Assembly (NCBI GenBank): GCA_934183705.1
Contig: CAKPSW010000021.1
Coordinates: 1-11,368 of the forward strand
Reading direction: 5' to 3'
Origin: an uncultured Bacilli bacterium
GTDB lineage: Bacteria; Bacillota_I; Bacilli_A; RF39; UBA660
DNA: 11,368 nt
Shown piece after piece: positions 1-7,256 of the stretch. Each line of letters begins with the position of its first letter. Position 1 is the stretch's first letter. Below the pieces are notes generated by a model, which saw nothing but the letters and a program-made list of their open reading frames with translations, ran no database searches and had not been told where the DNA came from. The translations under genes and the position numbers were made by a program.

Positions 1-44
1 TTATTACCAAGAGTAACACTACCATGACTAATTTTATAATACAT
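1..44 (-). CDS. 5' end of a probable ABC-F family ATPase (partial, runs off the left edge)
   Basis: Only the first 14-15 codons are inside the window. Reading leftward from tandem ATGs at 45-47 and 42-44, the peptide is MMYYKISHGSVTLGN, open to the window edge. The pattern (Y)KIxxGSVxLG is what I associate with the N-terminus of ABC-F proteins, the cytosolic paired-ATPase translation factors that include ribosome-protection antibiotic resistance proteins. The Walker A motif would lie just beyond the edge, so the family call rests on very little. An AGGTG ribosome site at 51-55 lies 6 bases from the second ATG and only 3 from the first, so I start at 44. A structured leader with an intrinsic terminator lies directly upstream, as is common for regulated ABC-F genes. 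Any other protein with a similar start is possible. Confidence 0.45.
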   Translation of the reverse strand, partial: MYYKISHGSVTLGN

Positions 45-82
45 CATAATCACCTGCACTACTAATATTTTAACACACAAAT

Positions 83-115
83 AAAAAGAACTAAATACTT
101 TTTTAGTATCAGTTC
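83..115 (-). terminator. Intrinsic terminator inside the leader of the left-edge gene (candidate attenuator)
   Basis: On the minus strand GAACT-G-ATACT, a five-A loop and AGTAT-TT-AGTTC form a stem with a small internal loop, followed immediately by TTTTTATTTG. The T-tract is on the minus-strand side only, so it terminates transcripts heading toward the gene that starts at 44-47. It lies about 40 bases before that start and downstream of a possible promoter, so it stands between promoter and gene. That position marks an attenuator rather than an end-of-gene terminator. Confidence 0.6.
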
Positions 116-133
116 ACACTTCGTTGTTCACTG

Positions 134-161
134 CTAGTTAAAGCCACAAGTCTTTAACTAG
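134..161 (-). other. Perfect 10-bp leader hairpin
   Basis: CTAGTTAAAG and CTTTAACTAG are perfect inverted repeats around an 8-base loop (ACTTGTGG on the minus strand). No T-tract follows, so it is not a terminator. It sits between the promoter-proximal hairpin (163-196) and the terminator (83-115), and could be part of a regulatory leader RNA. Confidence 0.5.
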
Positions 162-162
162 A

Positions 163-196
163 ATTTTTAAAGTCTTATAAATAAGTCTTTAAAAAT
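163..196 (-). other. Long promoter-proximal leader hairpin
   Basis: ATTTTTAAAG and CTTTAAAAAT pair, then a single mismatch, then CTTAT/ATAAG continue the helix almost to the tip, giving a near-continuous 34-base palindrome. It begins directly after the candidate -10 at 197-202, so the predicted transcript start falls in its first arm. It could be a 5' mRNA hairpin or an operator. Confidence 0.45.
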
Positions 197-202
197 ATTA
201 TA
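197..202 (-). promoter_or_regulatory. Candidate -10 element for the left-edge gene
   Basis: A perfect TATAAT on the minus strand lies just past the arc operon terminator and about 150 bases before the left-edge gene. No good -35 is seen: the hexamer 17 bases upstream is GTTTTA. Position supports it more than sequence does. Confidence 0.35.
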
Positions 203-207
203 TTAAG

Positions 208-238
208 TAAAAGAACAACTAAAACAGTTGTTCTTTTA
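208..238 (-). terminator. Terminator of the arginine deiminase operon
   Basis: A perfect 13-bp inverted repeat, TAAAAGAACAACT / AGTTGTTCTTTTA, with a 5-base loop, 19 bases after the stop of the arcD-type gene. The T-run is contained in the distal arm and followed by ACTTAA. The stem is symmetrical in A and T tails, so it could work in both directions. Confidence 0.75.
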
Positions 239-257
239 TCATACTATATTATTCATA

Positions 258-1700
258 TTATACTAATAAAGTAAACAAGCATAATACAAATATATTAGCG
301 ATAGCAATAGTAAGTACTACTTTAAATGCCCATTTAAACCAAGTAGAATATTCTACTTTAGCAAGAGCAAGTCCACCCATTATAGCACCACATGTTGGAG
401 TTATTAAATTAACAAGTCCATTAGCGGCAACTAAAGTCATAATAGTAACTTCTACACTATAACCAAGTTGTGATGCAAGTGGAGCAATAATTGGTGTAGA
501 TAATGTAGCAAGACCAGATGATGAAGGTACCAATATTGATAATACAATATGAAGCATATAGTTAAGTGGTACAAATAACATTTCAGGTACTTTAGCCAGT
601 AAATCAGCAGCATTATATATAATATAATTATCTAAGTAAGTTTGTCCCATAAGAACACTAGCACCTCTAGCAATAGCAATTACTAAGATAACACCAATCA
701 TATCATCAGCACCATCAACAAAAGTATCAATAAAACCTTTCTCGCCAAATTTATTAATAACAGCAATAATAATTGACATTATTAAGAACCATAAAGCAGC
801 TTCATAGAACCACCAATTACCAAGTGAAGAACCAGTAAGCCATCCAGTAAAACTATCAAAGAATGTAATATCAAATTCACCCCAAGGAATAAATCCAATA
901 ATCATTACAAGGAAAGTTAAAGCAAATAAAATAAGTGTAAATTTTTGCTTACCAGTTAAATCAACTTCTTTCTCATCCTTTTTATAGAAATTACCAAATT
1001 TTTTCTCAGCTTGTTTTTGTTCTCTAAGTGACAAAATAGTAGATCCTTTATCCTTTTTAACCTTCTTAGCATAATTCATTACAAAGAATATAGAAATTCC
1101 AAGTGTTGTAAGCCATAAGAAAGTTGCAATAAGAAGTACCAAACCATGATTAGCAGTAACACCATCAGGTAAAGCACTAAGCGCAACACCAGTTGCAAAT
1201 GGGTTAACAGTAGATCCTAAACATCCACTACCAGCTCCAAGAAGAATTACTGCAGAACCAACAAGTGGATCCATACCAGCAGCCATCATTGTAGCGGCAA
1301 GTAATACATAAAAACCAACAGTTTCTTCAAGCATTCCATATGTAGATCCACAAACAGAGAATATAAACATTAATATAGGTATTAATAATAATTCTCTACC
1401 CTTAAGTTTACGTACTAACACTTTAATACCAGTCTCAAGAGCACCAGTTTTATTAATTACTGCAAGTAAACCTCCTAACATCATAATAAAGATACCAACA
1501 TCAATAGCATCTTCAAAACCTAATATTGGTGACATCAAAACTTGTGATAATTTAGCACCAACAGTTCCACTTCCATTAACAATTTGATCACCAACAAATT
1601 GTGCATCTGGAAGCACATGTGATAATATTCCTAATCCAAAAATTAGAATTAAGATTATCGAAAAAGACGATAACATTACCTTAGTCTTTTTCTTAGCCAT
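258..1700 (-). CDS. arcD: YfcC/ArcD-type membrane carrier, probable arginine/ornithine antiporter
   Basis: This 480-residue protein is hydrophobic throughout, with about a dozen predicted membrane segments, and has the DcuC-like/YfcC carrier signature (GGLLAVINKTGALE near residue 75-90; a Gly-rich GAGSGCLGSTVNPF stretch near 155-168; a second pseudo-repeat with PSSSGLATLSTPIIAPL near 393-409). YfcC-family proteins in streptococcal and enterococcal arc operons serve as arginine-ornithine exchangers, which is distinct from the APC-type ArcD of pseudomonads. Here it is the last gene of arcA-arcB-arcC-arcD, five bases after arcC. That supports exchange of external arginine for internal ornithine, but the assignment comes from context, since relatives carry other substrates. 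Its ribosome site AGAGGAGG (1709-1716) lies in the 3' end of arcC. The operon terminator follows. The arcD symbol is functional inference. Confidence 0.85.
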   Translation of the reverse strand: MAKKKTKVMLSSFSIILILIFGLGILSHVLPDAQFVGDQIVNGSGTVGAKLSQVLMSPILGFEDAIDVGIFIMMLGGLLAVINKTGALETGIKVLVRKLKGRELLLIPILMFIFSVCGSTYGMLEETVGFYVLLAATMMAAGMDPLVGSAVILLGAGSGCLGSTVNPFATGVALSALPDGVTANHGLVLLIATFLWLTTLGISIFFVMNYAKKVKKDKGSTILSLREQKQAEKKFGNFYKKDEKEVDLTGKQKFTLILFALTFLVMIIGFIPWGEFDITFFDSFTGWLTGSSLGNWWFYEAALWFLIMSIIIAVINKFGEKGFIDTFVDGADDMIGVILVIAIARGASVLMGQTYLDNYIIYNAADLLAKVPEMLFVPLNYMLHIVLSILVPSSSGLATLSTPIIAPLASQLGYSVEVTIMTLVAANGLVNLITPTCGAIMGGLALAKVEYSTWFKWAFKVVLTIAIANIFVLCLFTLLV

Positions 1701-1705
1701 TTTTC

Positions 1706-2647
1706 TTACCTCCTCTTTATAATTGTACCATTTTTACCATTAATTGCATCGCTAGCTTTATCAAGTGAACTAATAATAGCCTTCTTATTATCAGAATCCT
1801 CTACAAAAGATATACAAGCTTCAATTTTAGGAAGCATACTTCCCTTAGCAAATTGACCATCATCAATATACTTTTTAGCCTCATCTATATTTATAGTATC
1901 AAGCTCAACCTGTTTATCAGTATTATAATTCAAACATACCTTATCAACAGCAGTAAGAATTAAAAGCATATCAGCATCAATTAAATTAGCGAGTAAAGCA
2001 GCTGTTTTATCCTTATCAATTACAGCCTCTACACCCTCAAGTAATTCAATCTTATCTGTTTTAATAACAGGAATTCCACCACCACCAGCAGCAATTACAA
2101 TATTATTATTATTAACAAGAAGTTTAATAACATTCTTTTCAATAATATCCTTAGGTTTCGGAGATGGTACAACTCTCCTATACCCACGTCCAGAATCCTC
2201 AACAAATATATAACCTTTATCTTGTTGAATTTTCATAGCCTCATCTTTGCTATAAAACATTCCAATCGGCTTAGTTGGATTATTAAAGGCACTATCCGTT
2301 GAATCAACTAAGACTTGTGTTATCAAGGTCGCACAATCTCTAACAATGCCTTGATGTTCTAGTTCATCTTGAATACATTGTTGAAGTTGGTAACCTATAT
2401 AACCTTGACTCATACTTCCACATTCAGGAAATGGCATTTTAGGAGTTCCCGCATCACCATTTGAAGAATAATCCATAGCCAGAAATATCTGTCCTACTTG
2501 TGGCCCATTTCCATGTGTAAGAACAATTTGATTACCCTCTTTAACTAAATTAACAATCGTCGTAGCCACACTCTTAAGAAGTGTTAACTGTTCTTGAGGG
2601 CTTTTACCTAAAGCATTACCCCCCAAAGCAATAACAATCTTACTCAT
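1706..2647 (-). CDS. arcC: Carbamate kinase
   Basis: This is the last enzymatic step of the arginine deiminase pathway, in the cytosol: carbamoyl phosphate + ADP gives ATP + CO2 + NH3, the only ATP-yielding reaction of the route. The 313 residues match the usual length of about 310. Visible amino acid kinase-fold signatures are VIALGGNAL at residues 5-13, THGNGPQVG near 44-52, the GGGGIPV loop near 188-194, and VIDKDKTAALLA near 209-220. The protein is full length with no disrupted motif. It starts one base after arcB ends. The site GAGGG (2654-2658), inside the last arcB codons, lies 6 bases before the ATG. Its own last two codons, AGG AGG (Arg-Arg), form the ribosome site of the next gene, so translation of arcB, arcC and arcD is probably coupled. 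Confidence 0.97.
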   Translation of the reverse strand: MSKIVIALGGNALGKSPQEQLTLLKSVATTIVNLVKEGNQIVLTHGNGPQVGQIFLAMDYSSNGDAGTPKMPFPECGSMSQGYIGYQLQQCIQDELEHQGIVRDCATLITQVLVDSTDSAFNNPTKPIGMFYSKDEAMKIQQDKGYIFVEDSGRGYRRVVPSPKPKDIIEKNVIKLLVNNNNIVIAAGGGGIPVIKTDKIELLEGVEAVIDKDKTAALLANLIDADMLLILTAVDKVCLNYNTDKQVELDTINIDEAKKYIDDGQFAKGSMLPKIEACISFVEDSDNKKAIISSLDKASDAINGKNGTIIKRR

Positions 2648-2648
2648 A

Positions 2649-3659
2649 CTAATCCCTCATCGTAGCATATACTACAGCTTTAATAGTATGAAGTCTGTTT
2701 TCTGCTTGATCAAATACTTTAGATTTAGAAGATTTAAATACCTCATCAGTAACTTCCATTTCTTTAAGTCCAAACTTTTCATAAATATCTTTACCAATAA
2801 TAGTATTTAAATCATGAAAAGAAGGCAAGCAATGCAAGAATATAGCATTATCATTAGCATTATTCATAACTTTCATATTAACTTGATATGGACTAAGAAG
2901 TTTAATTCTTTCATTCCATACATCATCAGGTTCACCCATAGAAACCCAAACATCAGTGTAAATAACATCAGCATTAGAAGAAGCTTCCATAACATCTTCT
3001 GTCATTTCAATACTTCCACCAGTTTCTTTAGCAATTTCCTTACATTTATTAATAAGTTCTTCGCTAGGCCATAAATCACGAGGTCCACAAGAAACAAAAT
3101 GCATACCCATTTTAGCACAAACAACCATAAGTGAATTAGCAACATTATTTCTAGCATCACCCATAAATACTAATTTAATTCCTTTTAAATGACCAAAGTT
3201 CTCTTCAACTGTCATAACATCAGCAAGCATTTGCGTAGGATGAAATTCAGTAGTTAAACCATTCCATACTGGTACACCAGCATTATCAGCAAGTTCTTCC
3301 ACAATTTCTTGTGCATAACCTCTATATTCAATACCATCATACATTCTACCAAGAACTTTAGCAGTATCAGCAATACTTTCTTTTTTACCCATTTGTGAAC
3401 TACCAGGATCCAAGTATGTAACACCCATACCCAAATCAAGACCAGCAACTTCAAAAGCACATCTTGTTCTAGTAGAAGCTTTTTCAAATAGTAAAACTAT
3501 ATTCTTTCCCTCTAAATATCTATGAGGAACACCATTTTTCTTTTTTTCTTTCAATTCATGTGAAAGATCAAGTAAATATCTAATCTCTTCTGGAGTATAA
3601 TCAAGAAGTGTTAGAAAATTTCTTCCTTTTAAATTAATTTCCTTATTATTCGTAGTCAT
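2649..3659 (-). CDS. arcB: Ornithine carbamoyltransferase, catabolic
   Basis: In this operon the enzyme runs in the catabolic direction: citrulline + phosphate gives ornithine + carbamoyl phosphate. The 336 residues are the normal length. The carbamoyl-phosphate loop STRTR is at 62-66, HPTQ at 140-143, the DVWVSMGE ornithine-binding segment at 236-243, and HCLP with its active-site Cys at 276-279 (followed by SFHD, where many homologues have AFHD). Catabolic use is inferred from its place between arcA and arcC, since sequence alone does not separate it from biosynthetic ArgF. The start follows arcA by 4 bases. Its AAGGAGG ribosome site (3673-3679) is made from the Arg-Arg codons of the arcA C-terminus and sits 13 bases from the ATG, rather long, with the arcA stop between them. 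Confidence 0.96.
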   Translation of the reverse strand: MTTNNKEINLKGRNFLTLLDYTPEEIRYLLDLSHELKEKKKNGVPHRYLEGKNIVLLFEKASTRTRCAFEVAGLDLGMGVTYLDPGSSQMGKKESIADTAKVLGRMYDGIEYRGYAQEIVEELADNAGVPVWNGLTTEFHPTQMLADVMTVEENFGHLKGIKLVFMGDARNNVANSLMVVCAKMGMHFVSCGPRDLWPSEELINKCKEIAKETGGSIEMTEDVMEASSNADVIYTDVWVSMGEPDDVWNERIKLLSPYQVNMKVMNNANDNAIFLHCLPSFHDLNTIIGKDIYEKFGLKEMEVTDEVFKSSKSKVFDQAENRLHTIKAVVYATMRD

Positions 3660-3663
3660 TGAG

Positions 3664-4908
3664 TCAAAGTCCCCTCCTTATTAACGGCATACTCATACAC
3701 CTAGGGCCACCACGGCCTCTAGAAAGTTCTGCACTACTCATTTCAATAACTTTAATACCATGCTCTCTTAAAATGTTATTAGTAATATTATTTCTGTCAT
3801 ATACAACAACAACACCAGGAGCAATACATAAAGTATTAGTACCATCATTCCATTGTTCTCTGTCAGCAGATATTTTCTCTCCTCCAGCACATGGAATAAG
3901 TGTGATTCTTCTTCCAAGATATTTTTCAAGTATCTCTTCCAAACTACCCTTAACTTCTACAACATTCAAATCCTCATCAGTATCAGGAATATCACCTTCA
4001 GTAATTTCAAATACCTGAAGTGTATCCATAATACCAGGATGATAAGTAAACTTATCAACATCAATCTGTGTAAATACAGTGTCAAGATGCATAAATGCTC
4101 TAGATTCAGGAATATTAAATGCCAAAATAGTATCAACTTTACAATCAGCATCTCCAAACAAATTCTTTGCAAGTTCATCTATAGCAGCAGCCTCAGTTCT
4201 TTGCGAAATACCAACAGCAATAATATGTTCATTAAGATTAAGAACATCACCACCCTCAATATGATAAGGTAAATATCTATCATAATATTTATCGAGTTTA
4301 TCCTTATAATCAGGATGATAATTAAATATATATTCAGCATATATGGTTTCCCTATTTCTTGTAACAGAGTACATCTTATTCAAAATAACACCATTACCAC
4401 AAGAAGCAAAAGGATCTCTAGTAAAATATAAGTTAGGCATAGGATCTGCTAAAAAGTCTGATTCTTCAGCGGTTAAATCTACCAAAGACTTTTCTACATC
4501 TCTTTTAGCTCTGCTAATTTCCTCCATCTTAATTCCTTCCATAGTTTTAAGAACAAGTTCTTTCTTATTAACAAAGCTTTTCAAATATTCATATACAAGA
4601 GTTCTATACTTAGGAGTTCTAATTCCAGCCTCATATATAAACTGTCTAATAAACTTATCTTCGATTTCATCGCTAAGTTCCAATACTTCAGCCATCAAAT
4701 CCTCAAGGAAAACAACTTCAATTCCATTTTCCTTCAAAATATGAACAAATTCATCATGTTCCTTTTGTGCATCTGGTAAAAAAGGAATATCATCAAACAA
4801 CAATCTATTCAGATTTTCTGGAGTCAAATTGAGTAATTCTTTTCCAGGTCTATGAAGTAATACCTTTTCTAAAGGTGCAATTTCGCTTTTAACATTAATA
4901 GCATTCAT
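3664..4908 (-). CDS. arcA: Arginine deiminase
   Basis: This is the first enzyme of the pathway: arginine + H2O gives citrulline + NH3, in the cytosol. It also gives acid resistance by releasing ammonia. The 414 residues match the family. All key catalytic elements are visible: FTRDP with Asp165, EGGD with Glu218 at 218-221, MHLD with His274 and Asp276, and the nucleophile Cys404 in [10 protein letters not shown] near the C-terminus. It is the first gene of arcABCD. A GGGAG-type ribosome site at about 4919-4925 precedes the ATG at 4906-4908. A TGaTATAAT extended -10 and a short 5' hairpin lie upstream. It follows the amino acid ABC genes by about 80 bases without an obvious terminator, so read-through from that operon is possible. 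Confidence 0.98.
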   Translation of the reverse strand: MNAINVKSEIAPLEKVLLHRPGKELLNLTPENLNRLLFDDIPFLPDAQKEHDEFVHILKENGIEVVFLEDLMAEVLELSDEIEDKFIRQFIYEAGIRTPKYRTLVYEYLKSFVNKKELVLKTMEGIKMEEISRAKRDVEKSLVDLTAEESDFLADPMPNLYFTRDPFASCGNGVILNKMYSVTRNRETIYAEYIFNYHPDYKDKLDKYYDRYLPYHIEGGDVLNLNEHIIAVGISQRTEAAAIDELAKNLFGDADCKVDTILAFNIPESRAFMHLDTVFTQIDVDKFTYHPGIMDTLQVFEITEGDIPDTDEDLNVVEVKGSLEEILEKYLGRRITLIPCAGGEKISADREQWNDGTNTLCIAPGVVVVYDRNNITNNILREHGIKVIEMSSAELSRGRGGPRCMSMPLIRRGL

Positions 4909-4935
4909 TTTTTTCTTCTCCCTTCTATTCTTTAA

Positions 4936-4952
4936 AGTAGATACTTTCTACT
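4936..4952 (-). other. Short 5'-end hairpin of the arcA transcript
   Basis: AGTAGA / TCTACT with a 5-base loop lies immediately downstream of the predicted start point (about 4954) of the arcA promoter. It may be an mRNA 5' stem-loop or a small operator. Its placement at +2 is the main support. Confidence 0.35.
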
Positions 4953-4960
4953 ATAAATAC

Positions 4961-4969
4961 ATTATATCA
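4961..4969 (-). promoter_or_regulatory. Extended -10 promoter of the arc operon
   Basis: TGA-TATAAT on the minus strand is a perfect -10 with the TGn extension. The region 17 bases upstream (GGGTAT) does not resemble TTGACA, so this looks like an extended -10 promoter, perhaps needing an activator. The predicted start is about 4954, giving a leader of about 45 bases before arcA. Confidence 0.5.
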
Positions 4970-4989
4970 TAAATTTATAAAAAATACCC

Positions 4990-5724
4990 CTATTTATCTT
5001 TAGTTTTTAACAAAAATTCTCTAAGTCTATCATTACTTTTAGTTTTACTAGAAAATCCATCCTTTACACTACCATCAAAATATATCCTACCATCATCCAT
5101 AAACACAAGTCTATTAGCACTCTTTCTAACAAAATTCATCTCATGAGAAACAATAATCATTGTCATTCCCTTATCAGCTATATCACGAATAAGATCAAGT
5201 ACATCACCTACCATTTCAGGATCAAGTGCACTAGTAGGTTCATCAAACAAAATAATATCAGGATCCATAATAAGGGATCTAACTATAGCAACCCTTTGTT
5301 TTTGCCCTCCTGATAACTCACTAGGATAATAATCCTTTTTATCAGATAAATCAATTGTTTCAAGAAGTTCCATTGCTTTTTTATTAGCATCATCTGAACT
5401 CATAATACCAAGTTTAATAGGAGCCAAAGTAATATTTTGCATAACCGTAAGATGAGGAAACAAATTAAACTGTTGAAATACCATACCAATCTTTTCTCTT
5501 ATCTTAGGTAAATCAATATTCTTATCAGTCAAATCATATCCTTCAAACAAAACCTTACCACTAGTAGGTCTCTCTATCATATTAAGACATCTAAGAAAAG
5601 TACTCTTACCACAACCACTAGGCCCAATAATTGCAATAATATCTCCCTTATTAACTTTAAAATCAATTCCTTTCAGTACCATATTTTTACCAAAAGATTT
5701 CTTTAAATCCTTAACTTCTAACAT
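4990..5724 (-). CDS. Polar amino acid ABC transporter, ATP-binding protein
   Basis: This cytosolic ATPase drives an amino acid importer of the GlnQ/HisP/ArtP type. In 244 residues, the usual size, it shows Walker A GPSGCGKST at 34-42, Q-loop around Q84-Q85, signature LSGGQ at 137-141, Walker B IILFDEP at 157-163 with catalytic Glu162, D-loop SALD at 165-168 and switch His194. No key residue is missing. The first 14 bases overlap the end of the permease gene, and its AGGAG site (5733-5737) lies inside that gene, so the two are translationally coupled. The adjacent arcA suggests arginine as a possible substrate, but this domain carries no substrate information. Confidence 0.95.
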   Translation of the reverse strand: MLEVKDLKKSFGKNMVLKGIDFKVNKGDIIAIIGPSGCGKSTFLRCLNMIERPTSGKVLFEGYDLTDKNIDLPKIREKIGMVFQQFNLFPHLTVMQNITLAPIKLGIMSSDDANKKAMELLETIDLSDKKDYYPSELSGGQKQRVAIVRSLIMDPDIILFDEPTSALDPEMVGDVLDLIRDIADKGMTMIIVSHEMNFVRKSANRLVFMDDGRIYFDGSVKDGFSSKTKSNDRLREFLLKTKDK

Positions 5725-6442
5725 TATTAAGTCTCCTCTCTACTCTACTAAATAATTTAGTAAGACTAAAAGTAATAGTAAAATAAATAATAGCAATAAT
5801 AATAAGTGGAAAGAAATAATCATAAGTTCTAGAAGCAATAATATCCGAAGCCTTAGTAAGTTCTACAATACCAATATAAGCACCAACAGCAGTCTCTTTA
5901 ACCAAAGTAATAAATTCATTACCTAAAGCAGGTAAAATATTCTTAAAAGCTTGAGGCAATATAATATATCTCATAACTTTACTATAAGAAAGACCAAGTC
6001 CATATCCAGCTTCAAATTGTCCCCTATCAACAGAGTTAATACCAGCCCTAATAATTTCTGAAACATATGCCCCAGAATTAATACCAAAAGCAAGTATTCC
6101 AACAAACACAATATTAATATTAACAGATTTAAATATAACATAATAAATAATCATAAGTTGAAGTATAGAAGGAGTACCCCTAATAACATCAACATACCAC
6201 TTAGATAACTTATTACCAATTTTCATCTTACCATTCAGATCATGATTATTTCTAATAAGAGCAGTAATAATACCAATTAAAGTACCAATAACTACCGCTC
6301 CAAGTGCAATAATAATTGTATGAAATAATCCCTCTAATATAAATTCATATCTATTATCATAAATAACACTTTGATAAAAAGAATCCCATATTCCCGCAAA
6401 AAAATCAAATATTTTATCCCAAAAATTCATATAACCATTCAT
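5711..6442 (-). CDS. Polar amino acid ABC transporter, permease protein
   Basis: This is the membrane subunit of an amino acid importer (HisMQ/GlnP family), 243 residues. Hydrophobic segments lie near 36-62, 93-123, 185-195 and 208-230. The family signature VRGTPSILQ is at 87-95, and the cytoplasmic EAA loop that docks to the ATPase is at about 144-175 (EAGYGLGLSYSKVMRYIILP then AFKNILPALGNE). Only one permease is encoded, so the transporter is probably a homodimer. AAGGAG at 6449-6454 overlaps the stop of the lipoprotein gene and lies 6 bases from the ATG, supporting the start at 6442 over an internal Met at residue 5. It is the middle gene of the operon and overlaps the ATPase gene by 14 bases. 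Confidence 0.95.
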   Translation of the reverse strand: MNGYMNFWDKIFDFFAGIWDSFYQSVIYDNRYEFILEGLFHTIIIALGAVVIGTLIGIITALIRNNHDLNGKMKIGNKLSKWYVDVIRGTPSILQLMIIYYVIFKSVNINIVFVGILAFGINSGAYVSEIIRAGINSVDRGQFEAGYGLGLSYSKVMRYIILPQAFKNILPALGNEFITLVKETAVGAYIGIVELTKASDIIASRTYDYFFPLIIIAIIYFTITFSLTKLFSRVERRLNNVRS

Positions 6443-6452
6443 ATAAAACTCC

Positions 6453-7175
6453 TTATTCAGTAGTATGATTAATTACATATCCATCTATACTTCCATCTTC
6501 TTTAAGTCTGTTAAGTACTTTATCAATAGTATTAAGAAGCTTAGTATTACCTTTTTTAACAATCATTCCATAACTATCACTAGCAAGATTACCAGAAAGA
6601 ATCATAATATCATTATTATTTTTAACCATTTCATAAGCTGGAAGTTCATCCATAACAACACAGTCGGCCTTACCATCCTTTAAATCTTCTATAGCGGCTA
6701 AATATTTCTTTTCTCTAATAATTTCAGAATTTTTAAAATTAGAAGTAACATAAGTATCAGCAACACTACCAAGTTGAACAGCAATTCTCTTACCATCAAT
6801 ATTATTAATATCTTTAATATCACTACTATTTTTAACAACTACAACTTGATTACTTGTAGAATAATTAATAGAAAAATCAACTTGTTTAGCTCTTTCATCA
6901 GTATAACTAATTCCAGCGGCACCAAAATCAGCCTTACCAGTTTTTACCTCATTAATAATAGAATCAAAAGCAACATCCTTAACAACTAGTTTCTTTCCCA
7001 TTTCTTTAGCAATCTCTTTAGCTATATCAACATCAACACCAACAATTTCTCCATTATCATAATATTCATAAGGAGCAAAACCAGCTTCAGTAACCATAAT
7101 AAGAGCATCATCATCATTACCACATCCTGTTAAGCATACAACAAAAAACAAACACAATACCAAAATTTTTTTCAT
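6453..7175 (-). CDS. Amino acid ABC transporter, substrate-binding lipoprotein
   Basis: This extracytoplasmic solute-binding protein is anchored as a lipoprotein. From the ATG at 7173-7175 it has a positively charged MKK, a hydrophobic stretch and the lipobox LTGC with the lipidated Cys at residue 18. The bacterial family 3 binding fold follows: FAPYEYYDNGEIVGVDVDIA, then ERAKQVDFS whose Arg (about residue 95) normally grips the substrate carboxylate, and DCVVMDE near 171-177 with the usual Asp for the alpha-amino group. That means an amino acid ligand, with side-chain specificity not readable. A GTG 12 bases upstream (7185-7187) would give a longer form, but AGGAG (7189-7193) is only 1 base from it and 13 from the ATG. 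I prefer the ATG because MKK begins the signal peptide. Confidence 0.92.
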   Translation of the reverse strand: MKKILVLCLFFVVCLTGCGNDDDALIMVTEAGFAPYEYYDNGEIVGVDVDIAKEIAKEMGKKLVVKDVAFDSIINEVKTGKADFGAAGISYTDERAKQVDFSINYSTSNQVVVVKNSSDIKDINNIDGKRIAVQLGSVADTYVTSNFKNSEIIREKKYLAAIEDLKDGKADCVVMDELPAYEMVKNNNDIMILSGNLASDSYGMIVKKGNTKLLNTIDKVLNRLKEDGSIDGYVINHTTE

Positions 7176-7206
7176 ACTTATATACACTCTCCTCTATTAT
7201 AAAATA

Positions 7207-7215
7207 ATTATACCA
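7207..7215 (-). promoter_or_regulatory. Extended -10 promoter of the amino acid ABC operon
   Basis: TGG-TATAAT on the minus strand, with no recognisable -35 (upstream is the T-rich terminator tail of the preceding gene). The predicted start is near 7200, giving a short leader of about 25 bases with an AGGAG site. It has the same type as the arcA promoter. Confidence 0.5.
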
Positions 7216-7216
7216 T

Positions 7217-7256
7217 AAAAAAAGAAAAAAGAATAAACAAATTAATATTTATTCTT
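7217..7256 (-). terminator. Terminator of the glycosyltransferase gene
   Basis: AAGAATAAA / TTTATTCTT, a perfect 9-bp stem with a 10-base loop, overlaps the TAA stop (7255-7257). It is followed by 13 T in a 14-base tract broken by one C on the minus strand. It separates the glycosyltransferase from the ABC operon. Confidence 0.75.

Noticed and set aside
1..257. T-box or other known riboswitch in the left leader
   Set aside because: No T-box GGTGG core or other riboswitch consensus is seen; only hairpins and a terminator are supported.
3659..4744. Plus-strand open frames opposite arcA
   Set aside because: Several overlapping frames antisense to a fully conserved enzyme, none with a recognisable domain or ribosome site.
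4950..4975. ARG box (ArgR site) over the arcA promoter
   Set aside because: The AT-rich stretch AAATACATTATATCATAA has no inverted symmetry and lacks the paired TGAAT/ATTCA half-sites.
4982..4995. AAATA-CCCC-TATTT with T's after it on the minus strand as a terminator between the ABC and arc operons
   Set aside because: Only a 5-bp A/T stem with a 4-base loop, too weak to call, so read-through remains possible.
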